Below are positions 9,501 through 18,242 of a stretch of 64,000 bases of DNA, piece after piece; the first letter of the stretch is position 1; every line of letters starts with the position of its first letter. Source of the stretch: Pseudoalteromonas aliena SW19. GTDB taxonomy: Bacteria > Pseudomonadota > Gammaproteobacteria > Enterobacterales > Alteromonadaceae. A program made the translations under genes and the position numbers. The notes beneath the pieces are model-generated. The model saw nothing but the letters and a program-made list of their open reading frames with translations, was not told where the DNA came from and ran no database searches. The stretch is from assembly GCF_014905615.1 (NCBI RefSeq), contig NZ_AQGU01000018.1, forward strand, positions 62,001-126,000, written 5' to 3'.

Positions 9501-9888
9501 TTATCACCTTGCAGCGCAAAGTATGGATCAACAAGTAGAAACATTGTTACTTGGGCTTGATAAGCAAATTACCTTTGCGCCCATAAACAAAGCCGATGCG
9601 GATGCACTATTAGCCGATTGGTTTGAGTTATACAAAGCGCTGCGCGCAGAGCCGGTGCCGTTTTTTCCGGTAAGTGGGTATGAGTACGTTAAAAGTGGCG
9701 GCGATATAATAAAAGCAATGAGCAAATTTAGCCCGCAATACATAGGGCGAGGCGAGGGCGAAAATCCGTATATTCGCTTAACGGTGCAGTCGCTCAATGA
9801 CTGCCAAGAAGAATTTATAAAATGGAGTGATAAATTGCTCATACCTTTATTTGAACACGCAAAGGAGAGTGACCATGCAAGCGCTTAA
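6589..9888 (+). CDS. recC: Exodeoxyribonuclease V gamma subunit RecC
   Basis: A 1099-residue RecC (E. coli 1122). RecC is the non-catalytic scaffold of RecBCD: it splits the strands and reads Chi during double-strand break repair. The N-terminus (MLNIIQSNRMEALQ) and VQSPGMSQWLKIGLSE are typical, as are RAVPFKVVCMLGLNDADYPR in the inactivated helicase-like half and the nuclease-fold C-terminus. It opens a recC-recB-recD operon: its last 14 bases overlap the recB start. Other gammaproteobacteria often have ptrA between recC and recB; here there is none. Chi specificity cannot be read from this sequence. Confidence 0.96.
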   Translation: MLNIIQSNRMEALQAQFHQLLKVNPLQSLFDKEVVLVQSPGMSQWLKIGLSENLGVAAQVDFPLPSSFIWQLYQQLLPNVPKESAFNKPNLAWKLFAILPTCIDEPLYLPLKTYLEGDIEGQKTFALCEKIADVYDQYLMYRPHWIATWDSGKDELDDVDVTIAPWQPDLWRRIVKLSQELGQSQFHRANMQGQLLAALETMDNSLLPQRISLFGISAIASSQLEVFEALSKKTEVILFFFNPSEHYWGDIIDEKTAAKISAKYAKMPLVEAQQKKQTNPDEEYYFIGNPLLSSWGKLGRDYFEQLVQLDARWIDGFIDVFDDTLLGQVQSEIYQLAFKGESLSDNKEWFINDEGKLPISATDTSITLSDCHTPLREVERLHDYLLNLFNQNPTLTPKDIIVMMPDVGTYSPYIEAVFGGAQGSRFIPYALADLAIEQEKPVLSSFASLANLPFSRFGVSDILDLLQVTQIAEKFGLEAHEYEQIQYWLERVGVKWGINAAHKSSFDLPAIDLNTWQHGLNRLLLGIAMRDEQCPFNGIYSADEVEGMALDTLNKLVHFIDVLQSFKEQLTPDDTLTNKAHILSELLNAIYESESDDSWDLLVLQNVLEEIQKHHDNGDYSKAVSQRIVSYLIRQGIQEKGVGQRFLVGQVNFCTLMPMRAVPFKVVCMLGLNDADYPRNVQPIGFDLVPYSKKQKGDRSRKLDDRYLFLEALLSARDNLYMSYIGRSCFDNQPRMPSTLVSELLEYIGRSFVLSEKSEKTLPECLINQQHLQPFNSHYYLADEQSNTVLSNHSYNPIWLPSESIKPEPVTALDVVVPEQLDLDVFIKSVCSAQESFYQQTLGLRLPQFNEVAKDEEPFSLDALRRYFYLDEILKANINEQPLSTEQILQRGELPQANVGSLIFESMEHRVDALAGQVKEHIKGGKSEPIEVLLTIEGTKIEGWLNHVYLQKQVFYRSASIKAKDLIKGFIYHLAAQSMDQQVETLLLGLDKQITFAPINKADADALLADWFELYKALRAEPVPFFPVSGYEYVKSGGDIIKAMSKFSPQYIGRGEGENPYIRLTVQSLNDCQEEFIKWSDKLLIPLFEHAKESDHASA

Positions 9889-12800
9889 TCCTCTTACTAT
9901 GCCGCTCATTGGTCAAAGTTTAATAGAAGCCAGTGCGGGTACAGGTAAAACCTATACAATTACGGGGCTGTATTTACGTTACTTACTAGGTATGCAAATA
10001 GAAGGTGAGCTAAATACGCCGCTCAGTGTTGAGCAAATCTTAGTGGTGACATTTACCGACGCTGCTACCCAAGAAATTAAAGACCGCGTACGCAGCCGAA
10101 TTATTGCTGCGCGCGATGCACTACTTGGGCAAAACCCAAACGACGAACTCATTGAAGGCGTAATTGCCAAAATTGATGATAAGCACCGCGCCTTTGATTT
10201 ACTCGATGCAGCTGCTAAATCGATGGACGAGGCAGCTATATTTACCATTCATGGTTTTTGTCAGCGGATGCTAAAACAACATGCGTTTGAGTCGGGTGTG
10301 GCGTTTAACCTCGAGTTTATTTTGGACGAGCGCGACATACTGCTCGAAACCATTAAAGATTTTTGGCGCGCGTTTGTATACCCACTTAATAAAGAACGCA
10401 CCGATGCTATTTTAGATGTGTTTGCCGCACCAGAGTCGTTATTTGCTCAAGTGGCCAGTATTTTAAATAAAGCCAATGCACACATTACGCCACAAATAAA
10501 TTTAGAGGATGTATGGAAAGCGCGTGACGAGTACATAACCTGTGTACCTGCATTTAAAAAAGCAGTGTTAGAGCAAGAGTTTATAGGTGCCATTAAAAGC
10601 TCGGGTTTAAGCGGGTCTAAAACGCCAGCTCGAAAAGGCAGCCTTGCAGCGCTTGAAGCATATTGCCTAGGCGGCGATTTGTTTTTTGAATTTGGCACTA
10701 ACAAGTATTCGTTTGAAGTGTGGAGTACAGAAAGCTTAAGTGGTGCAGGCAATTATAAAAAAAATCAGCCATTATTTATGCATCCCTTACTAAGTCAGTT
10801 TGACGAGCTTGCCGCCCTTAACAACACCATAAACCAAGGGCTAAAAATAGCGGTTGTACAACATGCAGCACGCTGGGTAAAAGCCGCCATAGTTAAGCGC
10901 AAGCAAGAGCAAAGTGTGATCACTCCCGATGATTTATTGACCAATTTACACAGTGCGCTTAATAACGAGCAAGGCGACGTACTGGCGCAAAAGATTGCGC
11001 AGTTGTTTCAGGTTGCCATGATTGATGAATTTCAAGATACCGATCCGATTCAGTACGGTATTTTTAGTAAAATTTATGGGCAACAAAATACCACGCTTGC
11101 CATGATAGGCGACCCCAAACAGGCTATTTATGGCTTTAGGGGGGCGGATATTTTTACGTATATTGGCGCAAAAGAGGCAGTGCAGACTGATCAGCAATTT
11201 ACGCTTGGGACTAACTTTCGCTCAAGCACCGATATAGTCAATAGCGTTAATAGTTTATTTGGCAAACACGCTAACAGCTTTATTTATAACGACGCCATAC
11301 CGTTTAACGCAGTAGCTGCTAAAGGTAAAAAAGCGGAAGACTCTTTTTTAATTGATGGCAAACCCGCTACCGCATTCGAGTTTAATGTATTTGTGGATGA
11401 AGCCGCAGACGAAAAAAACAAACCAACCAACAAAGGTGTAGGGCAAGCGCATTTAGCCACTCACTTTGCTAATAAAATAGTGACCCTGCTTGAAAAAGCA
11501 AAACAAGGTAATGCCTGTATTGGCAGTACTCCTGTAAGCGCTTCCGATATTTGTATATTAGTGCGCGACCGTGTTGAAGCGCAAATAATGAAAAAAGCGC
11601 TTAGCGAAGCCAAAATAGCCAGCGTGTATTTATCGCGCGAGAGCGTTTTTAGCCAAGAGCTTAGCCATCACCTACTTAACTTTTTAACGGCGCTACATGG
11701 TCAATATGACGAGTCACTGCTGCGCGGTGTATTAGCTGGCCCGTTATTTTGTTTAAGTTATAACGAAATACACGCACTCGCTGATGATGAAAATAAATGG
11801 CAAGAGCATTTAAACTTTTTTGCACAGCTTAGCCACATTTGGAACAAGCAAGGCGCTATGGCTATGCTTGAGCGCTTAATGAGTCACAACCAACTTAGCG
11901 CTAAATGGCAAGGTTTAGGGTATAACGTTGAGCGTTGGCTGACGGACTTTAGGCATTTGGGCGAAATACTTCAGCAAAAACAGATAGAGCTTGAAGGCAC
12001 GCTACGTTTACTGCGCTGGTTTGCACAAAAGGTAAGCCAACAAGACGGTGAAACAGTACAAGTACGCCTAGAAAGTGACGCCAACTTAGTTAAAATTGTC
12101 ACTATGCATGCCTCAAAAGGGCTTGAATACCCACTGGTATTTATGCCGTTTGCCAGTGGCTATCGCGAAGCAAAAGAAGCGCTTTATCACGATAACGGCA
12201 AGCTAATTTACGATTTAAGTAAAGACGAAGATGCACTTCAAAAAGCAGAGCAAGAGCGCCTAGCTGAAGATTTACGCCTGCTTTATGTAGCTCTCACGCG
12301 GGCTGTGCATTTTTGTGCACTGGGTGTTTATAACATTGGGCAAGGGCAAAGTAGTCGCTTAGCTATGCAAAGTAGTGCACTAGGACACGTTTTATTTGCA
12401 GGGCTTGAGCTTGCCAGTAGCCAAACATGGCGCACGCATTTAAGTGAGTTTTGCGATGCTAATAGCGCGATGGGCTATCAGCAATTTACCTCACACACAT
12501 TATTAGAGCAGGGAACACTTAGTTTTAATAATAGTGAAAGTGCGCAGCAAACATTAACTGTTAATAGTGTAACGGCAACTATTGAGCGTAATTGGCGAGC
12601 AACCAGCTTTAGTGCGTTGAGCTTTAAAAAGCACAGCGACCAATTAGCCCCAGGGCGAAGTGATGAAGATCACGAAAAAGACGAGTTTGCAGTGCAAGAG
12701 GACGAACTACCATCACCTTATAGTTTTCCTAAAGGGCCAAAGCCTGGTAGCTGTTTGCACGAAATATTTGAACAAATAGATTTTACTAGCCCTGTAGTTC

Positions 12801-13438
12801 ATCCAACTAATAACGAGCAAAACTTATCTGAGGTAGTTAAGCGCAGCCTTGAAAAATACCACATAGGTGAGCAATGGCGAGAAGTGGCTGAAAAATGGGT
12901 GCTTGATGTTCTTGAGTGCTCTTTAGATAACAGCCTTCTTTCATTGGGTGTGCTTGCCCCCAATGATTGCCTAGTCGAAATGGAATTTAATTTACCACTT
13001 GAGAGCTTAAGTGCACCTAAGCTAAACGAAATGTTGGTTAAACATTTTGGTTTTACGCAAAGTAAGCTTGAATTTTCGCAAGTAAAAGGTTTATTAAAAG
13101 GTTTCGTCGATTTAATATTTTGCTACCAAGGTAAATATTATATTTTAGATTATAAGTCTAATTATTTAGGCAGTACGCCAGCTGATTACAAAGGCGACAT
13201 GCTTGAACAAGCGATGAGCAGTCATCAATATCATTTACAGTATTTAATCTACACGGTAGCGCTGCATCGTTTATTAAAACAACGTATAGCTAATTACTCA
13301 ATAGAGACCCATTTAGGCGGCGTGTATTACACGTTTTTACGTGGAATGCCAGCAGGGCAAGGCGTGTACTTTAAAAAGCTAACTGTAGAACAAGTGATTA
13401 TTTTAGATAGCTTATTTAGCCAAGGAGCCATGCTATGA
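9875..13438 (+). CDS. recB: Exodeoxyribonuclease V beta subunit RecB
   Basis: RecB, 1187 residues from the ATG at 9875, chosen because it is preceded by AAAGGAG and matches the usual start MQALNPLTMPLIGQ; the open frame extends 16 codons further upstream into recC. RecB is a 3'-5' SF1A helicase with a C-terminal nuclease. Seen here: Walker A EASAGTGKTYTI, helicase motif II MIDEFQDTDP, TMHASKGLEYPLVF, LLYVALTRA, and the RecB nuclease signature LKGFVDLIF followed by ILDYKSNYLG (catalytic Asp, Asp, Lys). All key residues are present. It overlaps recC by 14 bp and recD by ATGA, giving coupled translation of the complex. Confidence 0.96.
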   Translation: MQALNPLTMPLIGQSLIEASAGTGKTYTITGLYLRYLLGMQIEGELNTPLSVEQILVVTFTDAATQEIKDRVRSRIIAARDALLGQNPNDELIEGVIAKIDDKHRAFDLLDAAAKSMDEAAIFTIHGFCQRMLKQHAFESGVAFNLEFILDERDILLETIKDFWRAFVYPLNKERTDAILDVFAAPESLFAQVASILNKANAHITPQINLEDVWKARDEYITCVPAFKKAVLEQEFIGAIKSSGLSGSKTPARKGSLAALEAYCLGGDLFFEFGTNKYSFEVWSTESLSGAGNYKKNQPLFMHPLLSQFDELAALNNTINQGLKIAVVQHAARWVKAAIVKRKQEQSVITPDDLLTNLHSALNNEQGDVLAQKIAQLFQVAMIDEFQDTDPIQYGIFSKIYGQQNTTLAMIGDPKQAIYGFRGADIFTYIGAKEAVQTDQQFTLGTNFRSSTDIVNSVNSLFGKHANSFIYNDAIPFNAVAAKGKKAEDSFLIDGKPATAFEFNVFVDEAADEKNKPTNKGVGQAHLATHFANKIVTLLEKAKQGNACIGSTPVSASDICILVRDRVEAQIMKKALSEAKIASVYLSRESVFSQELSHHLLNFLTALHGQYDESLLRGVLAGPLFCLSYNEIHALADDENKWQEHLNFFAQLSHIWNKQGAMAMLERLMSHNQLSAKWQGLGYNVERWLTDFRHLGEILQQKQIELEGTLRLLRWFAQKVSQQDGETVQVRLESDANLVKIVTMHASKGLEYPLVFMPFASGYREAKEALYHDNGKLIYDLSKDEDALQKAEQERLAEDLRLLYVALTRAVHFCALGVYNIGQGQSSRLAMQSSALGHVLFAGLELASSQTWRTHLSEFCDANSAMGYQQFTSHTLLEQGTLSFNNSESAQQTLTVNSVTATIERNWRATSFSALSFKKHSDQLAPGRSDEDHEKDEFAVQEDELPSPYSFPKGPKPGSCLHEIFEQIDFTSPVVHPTNNEQNLSEVVKRSLEKYHIGEQWREVAEKWVLDVLECSLDNSLLSLGVLAPNDCLVEMEFNLPLESLSAPKLNEMLVKHFGFTQSKLEFSQVKGLLKGFVDLIFCYQGKYYILDYKSNYLGSTPADYKGDMLEQAMSSHQYHLQYLIYTVALHRLLKQRIANYSIETHLGGVYYTFLRGMPAGQGVYFKKLTVEQVIILDSLFSQGAML

Positions 13439-15459
13439 GCGAGCTAAATGAGCAACCGGGTTTGTTTGACGATATTGATCAAGCGTCTAGCGATGAACCT
13501 CTAAATGTTCTTGAACCACAAGGTGAGGTGGCTGTAGCAAATGCAATTACCGAAGTCCCGTTACTTGAGTATTTATTAGCGCAAAATCGACTACGTGTAG
13601 TTGATGTAAAACTCGCTGAATTACTGTGTGCTAATAACAAAGAGCAAACACATAATGAACTGTTTTATATTATTTTACTGCTGTGCTTATCGCAGCAAAG
13701 CCAACATAGCTGCTTAACCTTAAATGAGGTTGATTGGAGCAATCCTTTTAATTTGCGCAAAGGTGACTTTAATCAACTCGATGGCAATGTACCCAGTACG
13801 CTAAGCCCGTTTAGTGATGATTTTAACGTGCACACAGCGCTTAGTTATTTACAAAGCCATGAAAGCGTGGGCGAAAATAAACCACTGCAACTGTTTAACG
13901 ACCGGCTTTATTTTGCTCGCCTTGCCGGTTATGAGCAAACACTTGCTGATAGATTATTAAGCATGAGCGAGCGAAAGCTCAATATTAATAATGAAGTATT
14001 GGCTGAACTTTTACACACCTACTTTCCTGCAGATTCTGCAATTGAAACTGATTGGCAAAAAGTGGCATGTGCGATTGCCGCCACCAAAGGCTTTAGTGTG
14101 ATCACAGGTGGCCCAGGTACAGGTAAAACCACCACAGTGACTAAGTTGCTGGCTATTTTGCAGTCGCTTTATAAAACCGCACCGCTTAGCATTAAGCTGG
14201 TGGCCCCTACAGGTAAAGCAGCAGCACGTTTAAGTGAGTCTATCTTGGGCGCTAAAAATAAGCTCACAACGATTCCCGATGATATAAAAACGCTTATACC
14301 GCAAAGCGCTCAAACTATTCATCGCTTATTGGGCGTAAAACCGTTTACTAATAAATTTAGACATAACAAAAGCAATCCGCTGCATTTAGATGTGCTGATT
14401 ATTGACGAAGCCAGTATGGTCGATTTATCGCTGATGGCTAAATTAATAGAAGCGCTACCTGCGCACGCGCGATTAATACTTTTAGGTGATAAAGATCAAC
14501 TTGCCTCGGTAGATACCGGCAGCGTAATGAGCGATTTATGCCAAGGTTTAACACTTGAGCAAACGCCAAGTTATTCGCAAGCACGTTGTAATGAGCTAAA
14601 TAGTTTATGCTTCAATAATGAGCCTAAGCTCGTATCGCAAAGCGTGAGTCAATTTAAACTCGCAGATTGCATTGCCTTTTTACAACACAGTTATCGATTT
14701 GATGCACAAAGCGGCATTGGTCAACTAGCACTTGCGGTAAACACCAATAACACCGGTATTTTAAATTACGTAGAGCAACAAAGTACTGAAGGGCGTTTTA
14801 ACGATATCATTTTAGATTATGACTTTGTAGCAAAACCGATTGAAAAGCTCGTTAAAAGTGCTGCGAGTCATTATGCAAAATACCTCAACTTAATAGCCCA
14901 AGGTGCAAATGTTGCACAGATACATGCTGCTTTTGCTAGTTATCAGCTTTTAGCTGCGGTACGAGAGGGCGATTACGGCGTGCATAGCTTAAATCAACGA
15001 ATAGAGCGTGTATTGCAACAGCAAGGCTTGATCACCGTAAGTCCTAATACTCATCATTATACGGGTATGCCTATTATGGTGAGCCAAAACGATTATCAAC
15101 TTAAGTTATTTAACGGCGATATTGGCATTTTAATGCCAGATGAAAGTGGGCAGCTCAAAGCCATATTTATTGATGAGCAAGGTAATCAGCGAGCATTTTC
15201 GCCTGCACGCTTGCCGGCGCACGATAAAGTATATGTGATGACTATTCATAAATCACAAGGCTCAGAATTTAGCTACACCGCTATGGTACTGCCACCGCTA
15301 AAACAAGCCCGTATGGGGATCAACAGGCAGTTAGTGTATACGGGCATAACCCGTGCTAAAAACACCTTTGAGCTGGTTGCAGATAAAAAAGTACTGCAAC
15401 TAGCGATGAATAAAAGCGTATCGAGAGCATCGGGTTTGTATCAAAGATTGAAGTTATAA
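13435..15459 (+). CDS. recD: Exodeoxyribonuclease V alpha subunit RecD
   Basis: RecD, 674 residues, the 5'-3' SF1B helicase motor of RecBCD. Walker A is ITGGPGTGKTTTVTKLL near residue 225; VAPTGKAAARLSESI, DVLIIDEASMVDL, LILLGDKDQLASVDTG and the C-terminal MTIHKSQGSEF and YTGITRAK are further helicase motifs. It is longer than E. coli RecD (608): the extra residues include an acidic N-terminal tail (residues 1-40) and an insert around 375-400 that looks low in conservation. The start overlaps the recB stop as ATGA. The stop codon is followed one base later by an inverted-repeat element, which may end the transcript. Confidence 0.95.
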   Translation: MSELNEQPGLFDDIDQASSDEPLNVLEPQGEVAVANAITEVPLLEYLLAQNRLRVVDVKLAELLCANNKEQTHNELFYIILLLCLSQQSQHSCLTLNEVDWSNPFNLRKGDFNQLDGNVPSTLSPFSDDFNVHTALSYLQSHESVGENKPLQLFNDRLYFARLAGYEQTLADRLLSMSERKLNINNEVLAELLHTYFPADSAIETDWQKVACAIAATKGFSVITGGPGTGKTTTVTKLLAILQSLYKTAPLSIKLVAPTGKAAARLSESILGAKNKLTTIPDDIKTLIPQSAQTIHRLLGVKPFTNKFRHNKSNPLHLDVLIIDEASMVDLSLMAKLIEALPAHARLILLGDKDQLASVDTGSVMSDLCQGLTLEQTPSYSQARCNELNSLCFNNEPKLVSQSVSQFKLADCIAFLQHSYRFDAQSGIGQLALAVNTNNTGILNYVEQQSTEGRFNDIILDYDFVAKPIEKLVKSAASHYAKYLNLIAQGANVAQIHAAFASYQLLAAVREGDYGVHSLNQRIERVLQQQGLITVSPNTHHYTGMPIMVSQNDYQLKLFNGDIGILMPDESGQLKAIFIDEQGNQRAFSPARLPAHDKVYVMTIHKSQGSEFSYTAMVLPPLKQARMGINRQLVYTGITRAKNTFELVADKKVLQLAMNKSVSRASGLYQRLKL

Positions 15460-15460
15460 A

Positions 15461-15603
15461 TAACCTGAACTCTGGTTAAGAGATTTACTAACGTATTGAA
15501 TAATAGATATATTTAAATTTATTTTCTCTAGCCAGAGATTTTCAACGCAGTTAGCGCTGAAAATAGCTGCTTGAGATAGATTTATTATCCAGAGTTTAGG
15601 TTA
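15461..15603. mobile_element. 143-bp inverted-repeat element (MITE-like), copy 1
   Basis: It fills the whole gap between recD and the convergent lytTR gene. The left end TAACCTGAACTCTGG (15461-15475) is repeated inverted at the right end, read on the minus strand as TAACCTAAACTCTGGATAA. An inner dyad TTTTCAACGC/GCGCTGAAAA lies at about 15540-15564. No open frame is inside. A 46-bp relative lies at 24919-24964. The dyad lies where both converging genes end, so it may also act as a two-way terminator. Confidence 0.75.
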
Positions 15604-15604
15604 T

Positions 15605-16318
15605 TTAGTTAACCAATAATTTCGTCCTTAAGCTACTTAGTCTGGTACGGCCTATAGGAAGCTGTTCACCGGTATGAAGTTGCACGTTATATTTGCTGCC
15701 TTCTTCACTGAGTAATGCCTTAATGTTAGATATTGGCAAGACATACGAGCGGTGTATCCGGATAAAGTCTGGGCTCAATAACGTGAGTAATTTATCTAAA
15801 TTCTTATCGTGTAAAATTTGTTTAGTACCTCTGTTTTGCTGGGCTTTAGTTACAATCACACTGTAATGGCCGTCAGCTTTGATATAGAGAATATCTTCTA
15901 TTGGAAGTAATTCGATTTTTCCTAAATATTTATAGGTTAAGTATTTGCTAGCCCCATTATGCTGCTGTTGTAACCGGTTTATTGCCTTTTTAATACGCTC
16001 TTGAGTAAATGGCTTCGCTACAAAATCGAGTACGCCAATATCAAACGCGTCAATCGCTCGATCGCTATTAGCAGAAACAATAATTGTGTGGAAGCTCTCG
16101 CAGAGGGTGTGCTTTAATAACTCAAAACCATCTTTACCTTGCAGGTTTAAATCTAAAAATAAAACATCAATAGGGTGATCGGCTAAGTAATCGTAGGCGT
16201 CGTCAAGATTAGTACAAATATGCAATTCGATTTTTTGTTCATCAAAGGCGTTCTCAATAAAGCGCTTTAATCTTTTTGCTACCATAAATTCATCTTCAAC
16301 CATTAATACTTTTTTCAT
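15605..16318 (-). CDS. LytTR-family response regulator
   Basis: A 237-residue regulator with an N-terminal receiver domain (acidic pair in MVEDE, phospho-acceptor Asp56 in VLFLDLNLQGKDGFELL, Lys in FVAKPFTQERI) and a C-terminal LytTR DNA-binding domain (about 135-237: LPIEDILYIKADGHYSVI, FIRIHRSYVLPISNI). Proteins of this design bind paired direct repeats as dimers. Its ATG overlaps the stop of the sensor kinase gene upstream (ATGA, 16315-16318), so the pair is one operon. The target genes are not known; the divergent serine hydrolase is the nearest candidate. Confidence 0.92.
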   Translation of the reverse strand: MKKVLMVEDEFMVAKRLKRFIENAFDEQKIELHICTNLDDAYDYLADHPIDVLFLDLNLQGKDGFELLKHTLCESFHTIIVSANSDRAIDAFDIGVLDFVAKPFTQERIKKAINRLQQQHNGASKYLTYKYLGKIELLPIEDILYIKADGHYSVIVTKAQQNRGTKQILHDKNLDKLLTLLSPDFIRIHRSYVLPISNIKALLSEEGSKYNVQLHTGEQLPIGRTRLSSLRTKLLVN

Positions 16319-18090
16319 AGGGGATCCTTGAGGTTGCTATTATTAGCACGGTGATCATCATAATCTATTAACGGCGTTGATATTTTTGTAACCCATTGTT
16401 GCTTTTCAATATTCTGCAATAAAGACCATTGATTAGAAAAGCTTTCATTTAACCTTGCTGCTATGTATTTATTACCAATACCTGCGCCTATTTTAGTCTG
16501 TGTACGTTCTTGTGTAGCATTTTTGTTTGAATTATGAGTAATCGCATTTATAGGGACGATAAACGTTAAATACTGCGTGTTATTTATTATTTTTTGCTCA
16601 AAAAAGAAGGTAATATGGCCTTGTTGGTAATGGTTATGCGAAATTGCGTTTTCTATTAATGTTAAAATAATACCCGGTGGAATGCAGTTATTCGGGTGAG
16701 ATATATCCACTCTTAGGGAGTAGTTTATATTTGAGCGATATGTCATAACTTTTAAATGGGAACGGCATAAGTCGATTTCATCTTGGAGATTGATTATTTT
16801 TTTTGCAGACAGTTGCGCCATAAATCTAAACTCATCCGCTAAGGCGTGGATAAATTTTACCGCTGTTGCAGGTGAGTCTTCAATCCACTCTTCAACAGCT
16901 GTTAATGTGTTTAAGATAAAGTGAGGTTGTAGATTACGTTTGACTAATTCAAGCTCAAGGCGACTTGCATTAATTTTACTTTGTTCAAGTTGTTTGGTAC
17001 TAGCACTCATGGTTTGTGCAAGGGTGTAGAGCATTAAAAAGATTAACCCAGCAAAAGAGAGAAAAAAGTACTGATCCATGTATGAATAACTATTTATAAA
17101 AATAGGTGCAATGAATAGAGCTAAACCCAAAACCATTAATTTTGCATTGGCTTGTTGCGTAATGATAGCTTTGATACAAATGCACACAGCACTAAAAACG
17201 CCCACTAAAAATACATATAAGCTTCTATTGTCATATCCACCAACCGCGATTAACAACACAGCTTGCAAGCAAATAACAAATGCTAGCCATATTGTACGAT
17301 TTGTTTTTGATAATTTAAAAAACCATGCAAAAAAACAGGTGAAAAGCAGTGAAATTAAGCACGACAATGCTAAAACTATTTGTAAGCGAGGGATTTGCCA
17401 ATCGTAAGGGTAAGGCATAAGACCACGCCATGATTCTACAAAAATAAGAACCAAAATACTTAAGCATAATATGCTAAATATTAAGTAGCTGGGTTGGCGG
17501 TAACTAGTAATAAATACAATCAATGAGTACAAAGCAATTAAGAGTAAGGCGCTGGTCATTATCAACGGTAAACTGGCTTTTTTATAAGGCAGCTGTATTA
17601 AATAGTCATATTCTGTTATCGCACTTGTAAACGAGATATAATCTACCTCAGAAGAAACGCGCTGATTAGAAATACGTAAACTTAAAGTATGTGTGCCTTT
17701 ATCAGTTGCAGTATTAGGCAACAGCATTATTTTATCGATCAGGCCCGCAACTTCAGTGTGTTGAGAATCACCTACAAGGCCATTTTTACCGATTAAAACA
17801 CCATCCCAATAAGCCTCAAACGATCCCAAAATACTAATAAACAAACCTAGCGAAGACGAGGGCTTTTTTTCAAAATTAAAGTCCATTTGCACCCATCGAA
17901 TATTTTTTGAATTTTTAATGCCGTGAAATGTATTTTTTTGCCACACAGAGCGGTTTACGATAGGTAATGAATAAGCAATATCGTCATCATCAATTAAATA
18001 ATAGTGCTCGGCAAAGATAGCATCAGGCTCTTGCGCATAGGTAGCGAAGCTTGTAAAAAATAAAATGAATATGAGCTGATACTTAAGCAT
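16315..18090 (-). CDS. Sensor histidine kinase, 7TMR-DISM / LytS-type (His_kinase) family
   Basis: A 591-residue membrane kinase. A signal peptide (to about residue 19, TYA) leads to a beta-rich extracytoplasmic sensor domain (about 20-165) of the 7TMR-DISM kind, then seven or so hydrophobic helices (about 170-365), a short coiled coil, and a His_kinase domain with His390 in RNLQPHFILNTLTAVEEW and a nucleotide-binding N box IPPGIILTLIENAISHNH. DISM sensor domains are thought to bind carbohydrates or other small ligands. It is the partner of the overlapping LytTR regulator. The gene is divergent from the serine hydrolase at 18243. Confidence 0.9.
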   Translation of the reverse strand: MLKYQLIFILFFTSFATYAQEPDAIFAEHYYLIDDDDIAYSLPIVNRSVWQKNTFHGIKNSKNIRWVQMDFNFEKKPSSSLGLFISILGSFEAYWDGVLIGKNGLVGDSQHTEVAGLIDKIMLLPNTATDKGTHTLSLRISNQRVSSEVDYISFTSAITEYDYLIQLPYKKASLPLIMTSALLLIALYSLIVFITSYRQPSYLIFSILCLSILVLIFVESWRGLMPYPYDWQIPRLQIVLALSCLISLLFTCFFAWFFKLSKTNRTIWLAFVICLQAVLLIAVGGYDNRSLYVFLVGVFSAVCICIKAIITQQANAKLMVLGLALFIAPIFINSYSYMDQYFFLSFAGLIFLMLYTLAQTMSASTKQLEQSKINASRLELELVKRNLQPHFILNTLTAVEEWIEDSPATAVKFIHALADEFRFMAQLSAKKIINLQDEIDLCRSHLKVMTYRSNINYSLRVDISHPNNCIPPGIILTLIENAISHNHYQQGHITFFFEQKIINNTQYLTFIVPINAITHNSNKNATQERTQTKIGAGIGNKYIAARLNESFSNQWSLLQNIEKQQWVTKISTPLIDYDDHRANNSNLKDPL

Positions 18091-18175
18091 TGTGTTCCCT
18101 CTTTTATATTCCCCATCTTAGCAATAAAAAAGGAAAACATTCGAGGTGTTGAGGAATTATACGAGCCGTTCATGC

Positions 18176-18191
18176 ATAAGTTGCTTATTTA
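18176..18191. promoter_or_regulatory. Dyad ATAAG-TTG-CTTAT, shared with 25013-25028
   Basis: A 16-base string ATAAGTTGCTTATTTA containing a perfect 5-bp dyad lies 51 bp before the serine-hydrolase start. The same 16 bases recur 64 bp before the mlaC-like gene. Both lie upstream of genes for exported proteins. Chance cannot be excluded. Confidence 0.3.
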
Positions 18192-18242
18192 AGGCGGCTA
18201 ATGCGCCACACTGAGGTTTAATTTACAGAACGAGATGCTCCT

